From assembly GCA_016703525.1 (NCBI GenBank), contig JADJBW010000007.1, positions 62,001 to 126,000 on the forward strand: a DNA stretch of 64,000 nt. Direction: 5' to 3'. Position numbers and translations under genes: made by a program. The first letter of the stretch is position 1; every line of letters begins with the position of its first letter. The notes beneath the pieces are model-generated. The model searched no databases. It was not told where the DNA came from and saw only the letters and a program-made list of their open reading frames with translations. Shown piece after piece: positions 8,178-15,591 of the stretch. This DNA comes from Actinomycetota bacterium (GTDB lineage: Bacteria > Actinomycetota > Acidimicrobiia > Acidimicrobiales > Microtrichaceae).

Positions 8178-8642
8178 ATGGTTCTTCCACAGCGGCGCGT
8201 GACGGTCGATGTCACGGTCAACGGAACGCCGTATCGAGCGTCGGTCGAGGCGCGAATGCTGCTCGTTCGCTTGCTACGCGACGAGCTGGGCGTGATGCCG
8301 GAGGCCTTCGGCTGCGACTCGCATCTGTGCGGGTCGTGCGGAGTTCGACTCGACGGGGTGCGCGTCAAGAGCTGCACGGTGCTCGCAGTGCAGGCCGATG
8401 GTCATGAGATCACGGTCGAGGAGGCCGTCGACGGTCCCGACCTCGCGACCCCGTCCGGCGCCGCGGACCATGGCCTGCGATGCGGATTCTGCACGCCGGC
8501 GATGCTCGCCGCGTCGGCCGAACGCCACCCGGCGTCTGCGCCGTGCGCCCTCGAGGATCTCTGCCGATGCCCAGGCTCCGAGGTGGTCGCCGACGCGGTG
8601 CGCTGGGCGTCGGAGGAGTCGAGCATCGGAACGTCTCGATGA
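8178..8642 (+). CDS. 2Fe-2S subunit of a CO/xanthine dehydrogenase-type hydroxylase (CoxS-like)
   Basis: A 154-residue iron-sulfur subunit of the molybdenum hydroxylase family. The plant-type cluster is at GCDSHLCGSCG followed by a later C in RVKSC (C-x4-C-x2-C...C). The second cluster, in the helical domain, uses CGFCTP and LCRCPG. These clusters pass electrons from a molybdopterin active site to FAD. The ATG at 8178 has GAGG seven bases upstream. The stop overlaps the FAD-subunit start as ATGA. The region between the two cluster motifs is shorter than in typical CoxS proteins. No molybdenum-binding large subunit is present here. Confidence 0.88.
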   Translation: MVLPQRRVTVDVTVNGTPYRASVEARMLLVRLLRDELGVMPEAFGCDSHLCGSCGVRLDGVRVKSCTVLAVQADGHEITVEEAVDGPDLATPSGAADHGLRCGFCTPAMLAASAERHPASAPCALEDLCRCPGSEVVADAVRWASEESSIGTSR

Positions 8643-9469
8643 TCCAGAACCCGTTCGACTATGTGCGGGCGACCACGCTGTCGGAGGCGCTCGCGGCGCT
8701 CGCGGAGTTCCGGCGCGAAGCCAAGCTGCTGGCCGGCGGACACTCGTTGCTGCCGATGATGAAGCTCGGGCTGGCCGAGCCGTCGGTGGTGGTCGACATC
8801 CGCCACCTTCGAGATCTGGACTACATCGACGACGCCGCCGATCACGTTGCGGTCGGAGCGCTCACTGCGCACCGCACGGTCGAGACGTCGCCGTTGGTAC
8901 AGACATCGGTGCCGCTGTTGGCGCACGTCGCGGCGCACGTCGGCGACGAGCAGGTGCGGGCGCGGGGAACCGTCGGCGGCGCGATCGCGCACGGCGACGG
9001 AGCGAGCGACCTGTGCGCGGCGGCGCTGGCGCTACGGGCGACGGTGGTGGTGGAAGGCCCGCCGGGGCGCCGTCAGATCGCGATCGACGACTTCTTCGTC
9101 GGCTACCTGGAGACCGCGCTCGGACCCGACGAGATGATCGTGGAGCTGCGCGTCCCGAAGGTGCCGGGTGCCGCGTGGTCGTTCCAGAAGTACCGTCGCC
9201 GCCATCTCGACTGGGCGATCGTGGGATGCGCAGCGGTGCGCGATCCCGACCGCGGGCTCGGCGTGGGCCTGGTGAACATGGGCTCGCGCCCGACGCGAGC
9301 CGTGGAGGTCGAGACGGCCGATCGCCGCGGCGCCGACATCACCGAGGCCTCCGACCTCGTCGCTGCGGGGTGCGAGCCCCCGTCCGACCTGCACGCCAGC
9401 GCCGAGTATCGGGTCGAGCTCGCACGCGTGCTCGTGAACCGCGCCCTCGACGCCTGCCGCGTCGCCTGA
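8639..9469 (+). CDS. FAD-binding subunit of a CO/xanthine dehydrogenase-type hydroxylase (CoxM-like)
   Basis: A 276-residue medium subunit with the FAD_binding_5 features: LLAGGHSLLPMMKL near residue 35 and RGTVGGAIAHGDGASDL near residue 110, which contact the flavin diphosphate, followed by a CO-dehydrogenase C-terminal domain (FQKYRRRHLDWAIVGCAA). It would take electrons from the 2Fe-2S subunit encoded just upstream, with which it overlaps by four bases. In complete loci the third gene encodes the molybdopterin subunit; here a terminator-like hairpin and a convergent gene follow instead, so either the large subunit is encoded elsewhere or the pair has another partner. Confidence 0.88.
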   Translation: MIQNPFDYVRATTLSEALAALAEFRREAKLLAGGHSLLPMMKLGLAEPSVVVDIRHLRDLDYIDDAADHVAVGALTAHRTVETSPLVQTSVPLLAHVAAHVGDEQVRARGTVGGAIAHGDGASDLCAAALALRATVVVEGPPGRRQIAIDDFFVGYLETALGPDEMIVELRVPKVPGAAWSFQKYRRRHLDWAIVGCAAVRDPDRGLGVGLVNMGSRPTRAVEVETADRRGADITEASDLVAAGCEPPSDLHASAEYRVELARVLVNRALDACRVA

Positions 9470-9484
9470 GTCGCCGCAATCCAG

Positions 9485-9535
9485 CGAACTGGGCCGATCC
9501 ACCGCCCTTCTGGGTCGGCGATTCGGCCCAGTTCG
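9485..9535. terminator. Inverted repeat between convergent genes, probable bidirectional terminator
   Basis: A perfect 13-base inverted repeat (CGAACTGGGCCGA at 9485-9497, complement at 9523-9535) with a 25-base loop lies between the convergent ends at 9469 and 9582. Its left arm plus flank (9485-9504) is an exact 20-base match, in the opposite orientation, to the repeat found twice at 36 kb, so it also belongs to a dispersed repeat. Confidence 0.55.
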
Positions 9536-9540
9536 GCGGT

Positions 9541-9581
9541 CGGGGGGGGGAGCGGGGGGGGGGGAGCGGGGGGAGACGGGG
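9541..9581 (+). repeat. G-run tract with G-quadruplex potential
   Basis: Forty-one bases consist almost entirely of guanine in runs of 9, 11, 6 and 4 broken by short A/C spacers. The tract abuts the stop of the DUF3039 gene on the other strand. Four G-runs with short loops meet the simple rule for a DNA G-quadruplex on the + strand. Long homopolymers are also error-prone in sequencing, so exact run lengths are uncertain. Confidence 0.6.
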
Positions 9582-9872
9582 TCAGCCCGACGTAAGCGAC
9601 TGCCAGATCCCGATGCAGCGCTGGCAGGCCGGAAGGTTGTCGGGAGCATGGCCTTTGGGCACCCAGCGGTAGCCGCAGAGCGCTTCGATCTCCATGCCGG
9701 CCTCGGCCGCGGCCGTGATGAGGGCACCCGCCCCGAGCGCCCCGGATCGCCGAACGATGTGGGCGCACTCCTCGGGCGGCGTCTCCTCCAGGAGGCTTTC
9801 GAGGTCGATGCCGAGATCGGGGTCGACGACGGGGGTCGACACGAGAGGAGCGGTCTGGGTCACGGAAGGCAC
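9582..9872 (-). CDS. DUF3039-domain protein
   Basis: A 96-residue protein whose second half has the DUF3039 pattern: EALCGYRWVPKG, then LPACQRC, giving C-x-x-C and G-x-x-W-V-P landmarks of this small actinobacterial family, which may bind zinc. The first half is acidic (DPDLGIDLESLLEETPPEECAH). Such proteins are short and of unknown function, often found alone. It is convergent with the dehydrogenase pair and lies just upstream of tRNA-Met on the opposite strand. Confidence 0.78.
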   Translation of the reverse strand: MPSVTQTAPLVSTPVVDPDLGIDLESLLEETPPEECAHIVRRSGALGAGALITAAAEAGMEIEALCGYRWVPKGHAPDNLPACQRCIGIWQSLTSG

Positions 9873-9903
9873 CGTATCGCGGTCCTGTAGCGTGAGGCGC
9901 TCC

Positions 9904-9980
9904 GGGGCTGTAGCTCAGTCGGTCAGAGCAGGCGACTCATAATCGCTTGGTCGCGGGTTCGAGCCCCGCCGGCCCCACCA
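9904..9980 (+). tRNA. tRNA-Met (anticodon CAT)
   Basis: A full cloverleaf can be folded. Acceptor GGGGCTG pairs with CGGCCCC (one wobble); the D arm is TAGCTCAGTCGGTCAGAGCA; anticodon stem GGCGA/TCGCT holds loop CTCATAA; the T arm is GCGGGTTCGAGCCCCGC. The discriminator is A and CCA is encoded (9978-9980). The anticodon is CAT. The G1-C72 pair argues against initiator tRNA. The arm resembles actinobacterial elongator tRNA-Met; tRNA-Ile with a modified CAT cannot be fully excluded. Confidence 0.92.
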
Positions 9981-10039
9981 GCGTTCTCGGGTGTTTCGGG
10001 CAGCCACGTGGCCGACCTCGGGGCTCGGGTCGGGCCAGG

Positions 10040-10840
10040 TCAGGTCAGCGGGACGGTGACCGTCGGGAGCGGCACCTCGATATCGGGCAGATCGAAGTCG
10101 GCGTTGAGCCCGAGGAAGTGCATGCCGACGCCGGTCACCGTGAACGACGGGTTCTTGAGCGTGAGCACGTGGGTCTTCAGGTCGAGGGTTGCCTCCCGGA
10201 CGAGGGCCTGGGCGGGGAAAGTCAGCCGCACATCGCCGGTGGGAAGCGTCACCCCGGGGAGGCCTTGGATCGAGCATCCGACGCTGCCTGCACCGACGAC
10301 CAGGTTTGCGGCGGGGATGTTCACGGTGACGTTCGGAATGGTGACGGTGGTCGCCGACAGGTCGACGTTGACCAGCGGGAGCGTGGCCGTCGCACCGTTG
10401 ATGAAGAACGAGGGCGGGGTATAGCTGGCGGTGCACGAGCCGCCAGGGATCGCGGGGCTGTACGTCGCCGGGATGGCTGGGCTGTACGTGGCCGGGATGG
10501 CTGGGCTGTACGTGGCCGGGACTTCGGGGGTGCACCCGAAAATGGTGCACACCGGCGGGATGTACGGCGTCAGCTGCTGCGGCGGGATATAGGGCGTGAG
10601 TTCCTGCGGCGGGATATAGGGCGTGAGTTCCTGCGGCGGAATGCCGGGGATGTCGATCACGTAGTCCACCGGCGTCGCCTCGGCGCCGATCGGCGGCAGC
10701 GGCACCGTGAACGGGCCCAGGGTGACCGTGGTCGGCGGCGGCGTGCAGCTCGCCGCGACGAAGGCGAAAAGGCCGACGGCGAGCAGCAGGCTCCCCCGGT
10801 GCCTGCGCAGGCGTGTACGCGTCGAGAGTGCTTTCGTCAT
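10040..10840 (-). CDS. Lipoprotein with short tandem peptide repeats
   Basis: A 266-residue protein with an arginine-rich n-region, a hydrophobic stretch LLLAVGLFAFVAASC and a lipobox AASC, so it should be lipid-anchored. The N-terminal third contains two sets of perfect or near-perfect repeats: IPPQELTPY (three copies, about 10556-10640) and IPATYSPA (three copies, about 10441-10520). The C-terminal part is a Val/Thr-rich beta domain with alternating hydrophobics (VTIPNVTVNIP, VRLTFPAQALVREATLDLKT). The ATG at 10840 is preceded by a GGGGG run; a start seven codons earlier is possible. No family is recognised. The proline-rich repeats may be a spacer or wall-binding segment. Confidence 0.65.
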   Translation of the reverse strand: MTKALSTRTRLRRHRGSLLLAVGLFAFVAASCTPPPTTVTLGPFTVPLPPIGAEATPVDYVIDIPGIPPQELTPYIPPQELTPYIPPQQLTPYIPPVCTIFGCTPEVPATYSPAIPATYSPAIPATYSPAIPGGSCTASYTPPSFFINGATATLPLVNVDLSATTVTIPNVTVNIPAANLVVGAGSVGCSIQGLPGVTLPTGDVRLTFPAQALVREATLDLKTHVLTLKNPSFTVTGVGMHFLGLNADFDLPDIEVPLPTVTVPLT

Positions 10841-10985
10841 GGTTGGCCCCCAAGAGTGCATCGTGCATCGAAAATGCTACACGGGCAGCCTAGCTGTTGC
10901 TGCCTTCACCTACTACCCGCATGTGGCGCATTCGAGGAACTGGTTCGCGGATTCGTCCACCCGATGCTCGGCGATCAACGTCGTT

Positions 10986-12720
10986 TCAGGTCCGATCTCT
11001 CGAGCTATCGCGATCCCGGAGGATCCGCTCGGCGGCCGACAGCACCGCAAGCAGCGATGCCGTCGAGATGTTGTGGTGTCGGCCGATTCCCCAGCGGACG
11101 TCGTTGTGCGCGTCGACCGTCTCGACGTACGCCACAGCGGTCGCATCGGCACCCCGGCCGGTGGAGTGCTCTTGGTAGTCGACGACGTCGAGGTCGATGC
11201 CCAGGCCCTGGGCCATGGCCGCCACGAATGCGGCGATCGGGCCGTTGCCCGTTCCGATCCACGTCGCGGCGTCGCCGTCGACGGTGACCTGTGCGGTGAT
11301 CGTCGTGGTGTCGTCGTCTGCGCTGACCAGCTCGTGGCTTCGCAGCCGCAGGCGCGGTGCGCCGGGTAGGTACATCGCTTTGAACTCGTCCCACATCGCC
11401 GCGGGCGTGATCTCGGTACCGGTGTCCTCGGCGACCGACTGGATGGTCTTGGAGAACTCGATCTGCAGGCGTCGCGGCAACGAGAAGCCGTGCTCGGCCT
11501 CCATGATGTAGGCCACGCCGCCCTTGCCCGACTGGCTGTTGACCCGGATGACGGCTTCGTACGAGCGGCCGACGTGTGCGGGGTCGATCGGCAGGTACGG
11601 CACCCCCCACGTCTCGTAGTCGCGGCCTCGCCCCGCTTCATCGGCCTCGGCGTACAGCGCTGCGAGCCCCTTGCGGATCGCGTCCTGGTGCGATCCGCTG
11701 AACGCCGTGTAGACGAGGTCGCCGACGTAGGGGTGCCGTTCGTGCACCGGAAGTCGATTGCAGTACTCGGCGGTTCGGCGCAGCGCGTCGATGTCGCTGA
11801 TGTCGAGCTGGGGATCGATGCCCTGGCTGAACAGGTTCATCGCCAACGTGACCAGATCGACGTTGCCGGTCCGCTCGCCGTTGCCGAACAGGCAGCCCTC
11901 GACGCGGTCGGCCCCGGCGAGCACCCCGAGTTCGGCCGCGGCGACCGCGCAGCCCCGGTCGTTGTGCGGATGCAGCGACAGCACCACGGCGTCGCGGTTG
12001 CGGATCGTGCGGAGGAACCATTCGATCGTGTCGGCGTACACATTGGGCGAGTACATCTCGACGGTCGCTGGGAGGTTCATGATCAGTGGGCGGTCCGGGG
12101 TCGCCTCGATGACCTCGGCCACCGCGTTGCAGATGTCGACCGCGAACTCGACCTCGGTGCCGGTGTAGCTCTCCGGGGAGTACTCGTAGCGGACGTCGGT
12201 TCCGGGAATCGTCTCTTCGAGCTTGCGGCAATACCGCGCCGCATTGACGGCGATGTCGACGATCCCGTCGCGATCGAGACCGAAGACCACGCGGCGCTGC
12301 AGCACCGAGGTCGAGTTGTAGAAGTGGACGATCGCGCGCGCTCCCGGCGATCGACTCGAAGGTGCGGTCGATCAGCTCGGATCGACATTGCACGAGCACC
12401 TGGATCGTGACGTCGTCGGGAATGAGGTCGTCCTCGATCAGCTGCCGGACGAAGTCGAAGTCGGTCTGGGATGCCGACGGGAACCCGACCTCGATTTCCT
12501 TGAAGCCCATCGCCACGAGCGTGTTGAAGAGCCGCCGCTTGCGCGCCGGGTCCATGGGGTCGATCAACGCCTGGTTGCCGTCGCGAAGATCGACCGCGCA
12601 CCACAGCGGTGCCGTGGTGAGGTGGTTGTCGGGCCAGGTGCGGTCCGGCAGCTCGAGCGGCGCGAACGGCTCGTACTTCTCGAACGGCATCTTCTTGGGC
12701 TGGACAGGTGGTGGGGGCAT
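10986..12720 (-). CDS. leuA: 2-isopropylmalate synthase, frame disrupted near 12343
   Basis: Alpha-isopropylmalate synthase condenses acetyl-CoA and 2-oxoisovalerate in the first committed step of leucine synthesis. The N-terminal part (from the ATG at 12720) has WCAVDLRDGNQALIDPM and KEIEVGFPSASQTDFDF; the rest has NSTSVLQRRVVFG-like sequence, LSLHPHNDRGCA and GCLFGNGERTGNVD of the metal-binding barrel and a C-terminal regulatory domain with GIGRHHNISTAS. The two parts are in different frames: near 12341-12348 the minus strand reads GCCGGGAGCGCG, and removing one G gives IAGARAIVHFYNS in continuous frame. The restored length (about 577 residues) is normal. This is either a sequence error or a recent lesion. 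A leucine attenuator lies upstream. Confidence 0.88.
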
Positions 12721-12777
12721 GTCGGCTCGCAGTGTTGTGGGTATGGCTGGTTGGGGTATCGCCGGTCGAAAACGAAA

Positions 12778-12808
12778 GAAGCTCCCGGCCCGTGGGCGCA
12801 GGAGCTTC
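12778..12808 (-). terminator. Attenuator terminator hairpin of leuA leader
   Basis: Perfect eight-base arms (12778-12785 and 12801-12808) enclose a 15-base loop that can extend the stem; on the minus strand the hairpin is followed by TTTCGTTTTC. It sits between the leader peptide and leuA. Confidence 0.68.
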
Positions 12809-12833
12809 GGCGAGGACCCGGTCGGGTTCTCGC

Positions 12834-12866
12834 CTACGTGAGCAGGAGCATCGAGGTGGTGGTCAT
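12834..12866 (-). CDS. leuA leader peptide
   Basis: A ten-codon frame, ATG to TAG, encodes MTTTSMLLLT with codons CTC-CTG-CTC in a row. It lies at the head of the attenuator and its stop overlaps the base of the first hairpin, as expected for a leader peptide that senses charged tRNA-Leu. No clear Shine-Dalgarno sequence is visible, so translation may be leaderless. Confidence 0.65.
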   Translation of the reverse strand: MTTTSMLLLT

Positions 12867-12899
12867 CGCCGTTGGACGGTACCACGGCGACCGCGGCGT

Positions 12900-15491
12900 T
12901 CAGTTGAGTTCGGCGCGAGCCGACGGCGCGAACGCGGTCGGGCCGGTGGCGCCGGCGCGTCCGGCGGCGTGGCGGTCCGCGTCGTGGTTGGCGTGCCAGT
13001 GCTCGAATGCCCGTACCTCGAGTGGTCGGCTGTAGAGGTAGCCCTGCGCGAACCGGCATCCCATGTCGATCAGGGTCTCGGCGGCCTGCTCGGTCTCGAC
13101 TCCTTCGGCGATGATGGCGAGGTTGAGGTTTCGGCCCAGGTCGATGATGGATCGCACGATGCTGTCGGCCGTCGGGTCGGAGCCGATGGCGAACACGAAC
13201 GACTTGTCGATCTTCAGTTCGTTCGCCGGGAGTGTGGTGAGGTAGGCGAGCGACGAGGTACCGGTGCCGAAGTCGTCGATGGCGACGCCGACTCCGAGCT
13301 CGCGGAGCTCGTTGAGCAGGCCGAGCGTGCGTTTGGGATTGGCCATCACGGTCGACTCGGTGACCTCGATCATGAGCCGGTCCGGCGGCAGTTCTGCGGC
13401 CGCGAGCTTGCCGGCGATCACGCCGACGATGCCGGGTTCGACCAGATTGTGCGGCGACAGGTTGAGCGACATGCGCAGGCGGCGGCCCTGGTGATACCAG
13501 CGAGCGGCCTGGATGACCGCCCGGTCGATCACCAGCCGACTGAGGGGACGGATGAGGCCGGTGTGTTCGGCGATGTAGATGAACTCGTCGGGCGGGATCG
13601 GGTCGCGGCCGGGCTGGGGCCACCGGACGAGCGCTTCGACGCCGACGACCTCGCCCGTCGCGAGCGCCACCTGCGGTTGGTAGTTCAACACCAGGTCGCC
13701 GTTGTCGATCGCGCTGCGTAGCCGGCCGACGAGCGAGAGTCGCTGGGGGCTGTAGTTGTCTCGATCGGCGGAGTAGATCTCCACGACGGAGCGGTCGGCC
13801 TTGGCCGTGTACATCGCCACGTCGGCCTGGCGCAGCAGCGTGTCGGTGTCGGTGCCGATGCCGTCGGCGGACTCGAAGGCGATGCCGATGCTCGCACCCA
13901 CATCGACCTCGACATCGGCGACGGTCACGGGACGTTCGAGCGTCGCGGCGAGGTCGAATGCGAGACCGAGGGCATCGGCGCGGCTGGGTGATCCGGTCAG
14001 GAGCGCAGCGAACTCGTCGCCGCCGAGGCGCGCCACGCAGCGCTCGGTCCCGAGACTCGACTCGAGCCGTCGAGCGATCTCGCGCAGCAACCGGTCGCCG
14101 TTGTGATGCCCGAGTGTGTCGTTGACGTCCTTGAACCGATCGAGGTCGATGAGGAGCACCGCGGGGCGCTCGCCGCCCTCGATCGCCGACTCGAGCCGAG
14201 CCTGAAACAGGGTGCGGTTGGGCAGCCCGGTCAGCGCGTCGTGGGTCGCCTGGTGTTCGGTGACGGTGATCTCGTCGCGCAGCTGGTTGACCAGGTCGAC
14301 GTTGAGCAGCGCGAGCCCGGCGTGCGACGCGAGGGTCTCGAAGAGCGTGACGTCCTCGTCGTCGAACGGGCGCACGCTGCCGCTGCGGTCGGCGACGACC
14401 AGCACCACCGTTCGGGTCTCGTCGCGGCTGACGGGGCAGTAGATGATCTCGAGGTGCCCCGCCGCGGCGAGCGCGTCGCCGAGCGGCCCGTCATCGGTCT
14501 CGAGCCGCGCCGCCGCCACGCCGTGCCGAGCGATCATCTCGTCGAGCGGTTCGGCGGCCGCCTCGGCGACCACCGCGTCGACAGCGGTGATGCGGCGTGT
14601 GCCGCTCGCGTCGGCCACGATGAGCCACGCGCCGTCGGCGTGCAGGATCTCGGCGGTTTCGCTGAGCAGCGCGCCTGTTGCGGTGCCGTTGAGCACCGCG
14701 CCGGCGATGGCTCGGGTGAAGCGGTCGAGCAGCTGCATGGCCTGGTAGCGGGCGCGAATCTTCGAATACGCGCGGCACACAGCTACGAAGGCGATGCCGC
14801 TCGCGAGAACGACCCATGCTGCCGCCTGGCCCGCCTCGATCATGGTGACCATGGCGATCGCGAGTGCGACGTCGGGAACGCCGGCGACGAGGCCCGTGGC
14901 AACGCCGCTCAGGAGGCCGGGCTCCCAACGCCCCTGAAACGCGCTGATCGCGGAGGAGATCACGAAGGCGGCGACCGCGTCACCCGCCGTGACCGCCAGC
15001 GCCGCCACGCCCCACGCCGGTACCCCGAAGGGTCCGGGCGGGCGAAGCAGCACGACCAGCGCAGCCGCGATCATCACTTCGAGCATGTGCGCGAGCAGGT
15101 TGATTACCAGCTTGATCGGCGGCTGCCGCTTGACCGCGATCAGCACGATGGCCGACGCGGTCAAGCGGGCCAACACCGCGACGAACGGCGCCAGGAGGAA
15201 GACCGAGATGACGGTCGGCACCTTCGCGAACGAGAACGAGTGGCTCTCGTGGCGCAGTTCGAGGTCGATCGGGAACAGCTCCGCCAGCGCCAGCAGCGCG
15301 ATGACGCCGACGGTCAGCCACCACGCGTCCGGCCGCGGATGACGGGTCAGCCAGAACAGCCCCGGGGTTCCGATGGTGAGGAACGCTGCGGCGATGGCCT
15401 GCACCCGACCTTGACCGGCCCGCTCGGCGGCGTCACTCGCCGCCGCCGGAGGGGCCGTCGTGGTCGAATGCGAGTCGTCGGAGTTCGCCAT
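12900..15491 (-). CDS. Membrane-bound GGDEF-EAL cyclic-di-GMP protein
   Basis: An 863-residue protein. Residues about 20-235 form seven or eight membrane segments; a GAF-like sensor follows (about 245-410), then a GGDEF domain with intact RLGGDEFAALL (diguanylate cyclase active site) and an EAL domain with VGVEALVRW, DDFGTGTSSL and IAEGVE motifs (phosphodiesterase). Both catalytic signatures are complete, so it may make and break cyclic di-GMP, with one activity usually dominant. The ATG at 15491 follows an open but repeat-like extension and begins a soluble acidic tail before the first helix. It is transcribed alone, with the leuA leader downstream on the same strand. The signal sensed is unknown. 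Confidence 0.9.
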   Translation of the reverse strand: MANSDDSHSTTTAPPAAASDAAERAGQGRVQAIAAAFLTIGTPGLFWLTRHPRPDAWWLTVGVIALLALAELFPIDLELRHESHSFSFAKVPTVISVFLLAPFVAVLARLTASAIVLIAVKRQPPIKLVINLLAHMLEVMIAAALVVLLRPPGPFGVPAWGVAALAVTAGDAVAAFVISSAISAFQGRWEPGLLSGVATGLVAGVPDVALAIAMVTMIEAGQAAAWVVLASGIAFVAVCRAYSKIRARYQAMQLLDRFTRAIAGAVLNGTATGALLSETAEILHADGAWLIVADASGTRRITAVDAVVAEAAAEPLDEMIARHGVAAARLETDDGPLGDALAAAGHLEIIYCPVSRDETRTVVLVVADRSGSVRPFDDEDVTLFETLASHAGLALLNVDLVNQLRDEITVTEHQATHDALTGLPNRTLFQARLESAIEGGERPAVLLIDLDRFKDVNDTLGHHNGDRLLREIARRLESSLGTERCVARLGGDEFAALLTGSPSRADALGLAFDLAATLERPVTVADVEVDVGASIGIAFESADGIGTDTDTLLRQADVAMYTAKADRSVVEIYSADRDNYSPQRLSLVGRLRSAIDNGDLVLNYQPQVALATGEVVGVEALVRWPQPGRDPIPPDEFIYIAEHTGLIRPLSRLVIDRAVIQAARWYHQGRRLRMSLNLSPHNLVEPGIVGVIAGKLAAAELPPDRLMIEVTESTVMANPKRTLGLLNELRELGVGVAIDDFGTGTSSLAYLTTLPANELKIDKSFVFAIGSDPTADSIVRSIIDLGRNLNLAIIAEGVETEQAAETLIDMGCRFAQGYLYSRPLEVRAFEHWHANHDADRHAAGRAGATGPTAFAPSARAELN

Positions 15492-15591
15492 GGTCGGTTC
15501 CGCAGGGACGCCGCGATCGAATCGCTGAGCGGCCCCGCCTGAAGGGTGTTCGGCACGGCGGGTGGGCGACCTGAGAAATCGGACCGCCGGG

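Larger units (their letters stand above)
12768..12866 (-). promoter_or_regulatory. Leucine-responsive transcription attenuator of leuA
   Basis: On the minus strand the leader holds, in order, a short coding region with three consecutive Leu codons, a hairpin immediately after its stop (12810-12833, arms GCGAGAACCCG and GGGTCCTCGC) and a second hairpin (12778-12808, arms GGAGCTTC/GAAGCTCC) followed by TTTCGTTTTC. This is the textbook order of a ribosome-mediated attenuator: stalling at Leu codons when leucine is scarce would change which hairpin forms and allow read-through into leuA, which starts 47 bases downstream. Confidence 0.72.

Noticed and set aside
9485..9535. Small RNA or riboswitch
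   Set aside because: The hairpin sits between convergent stops and matches a dispersed repeat; no promoter or downstream gene supports an RNA gene.
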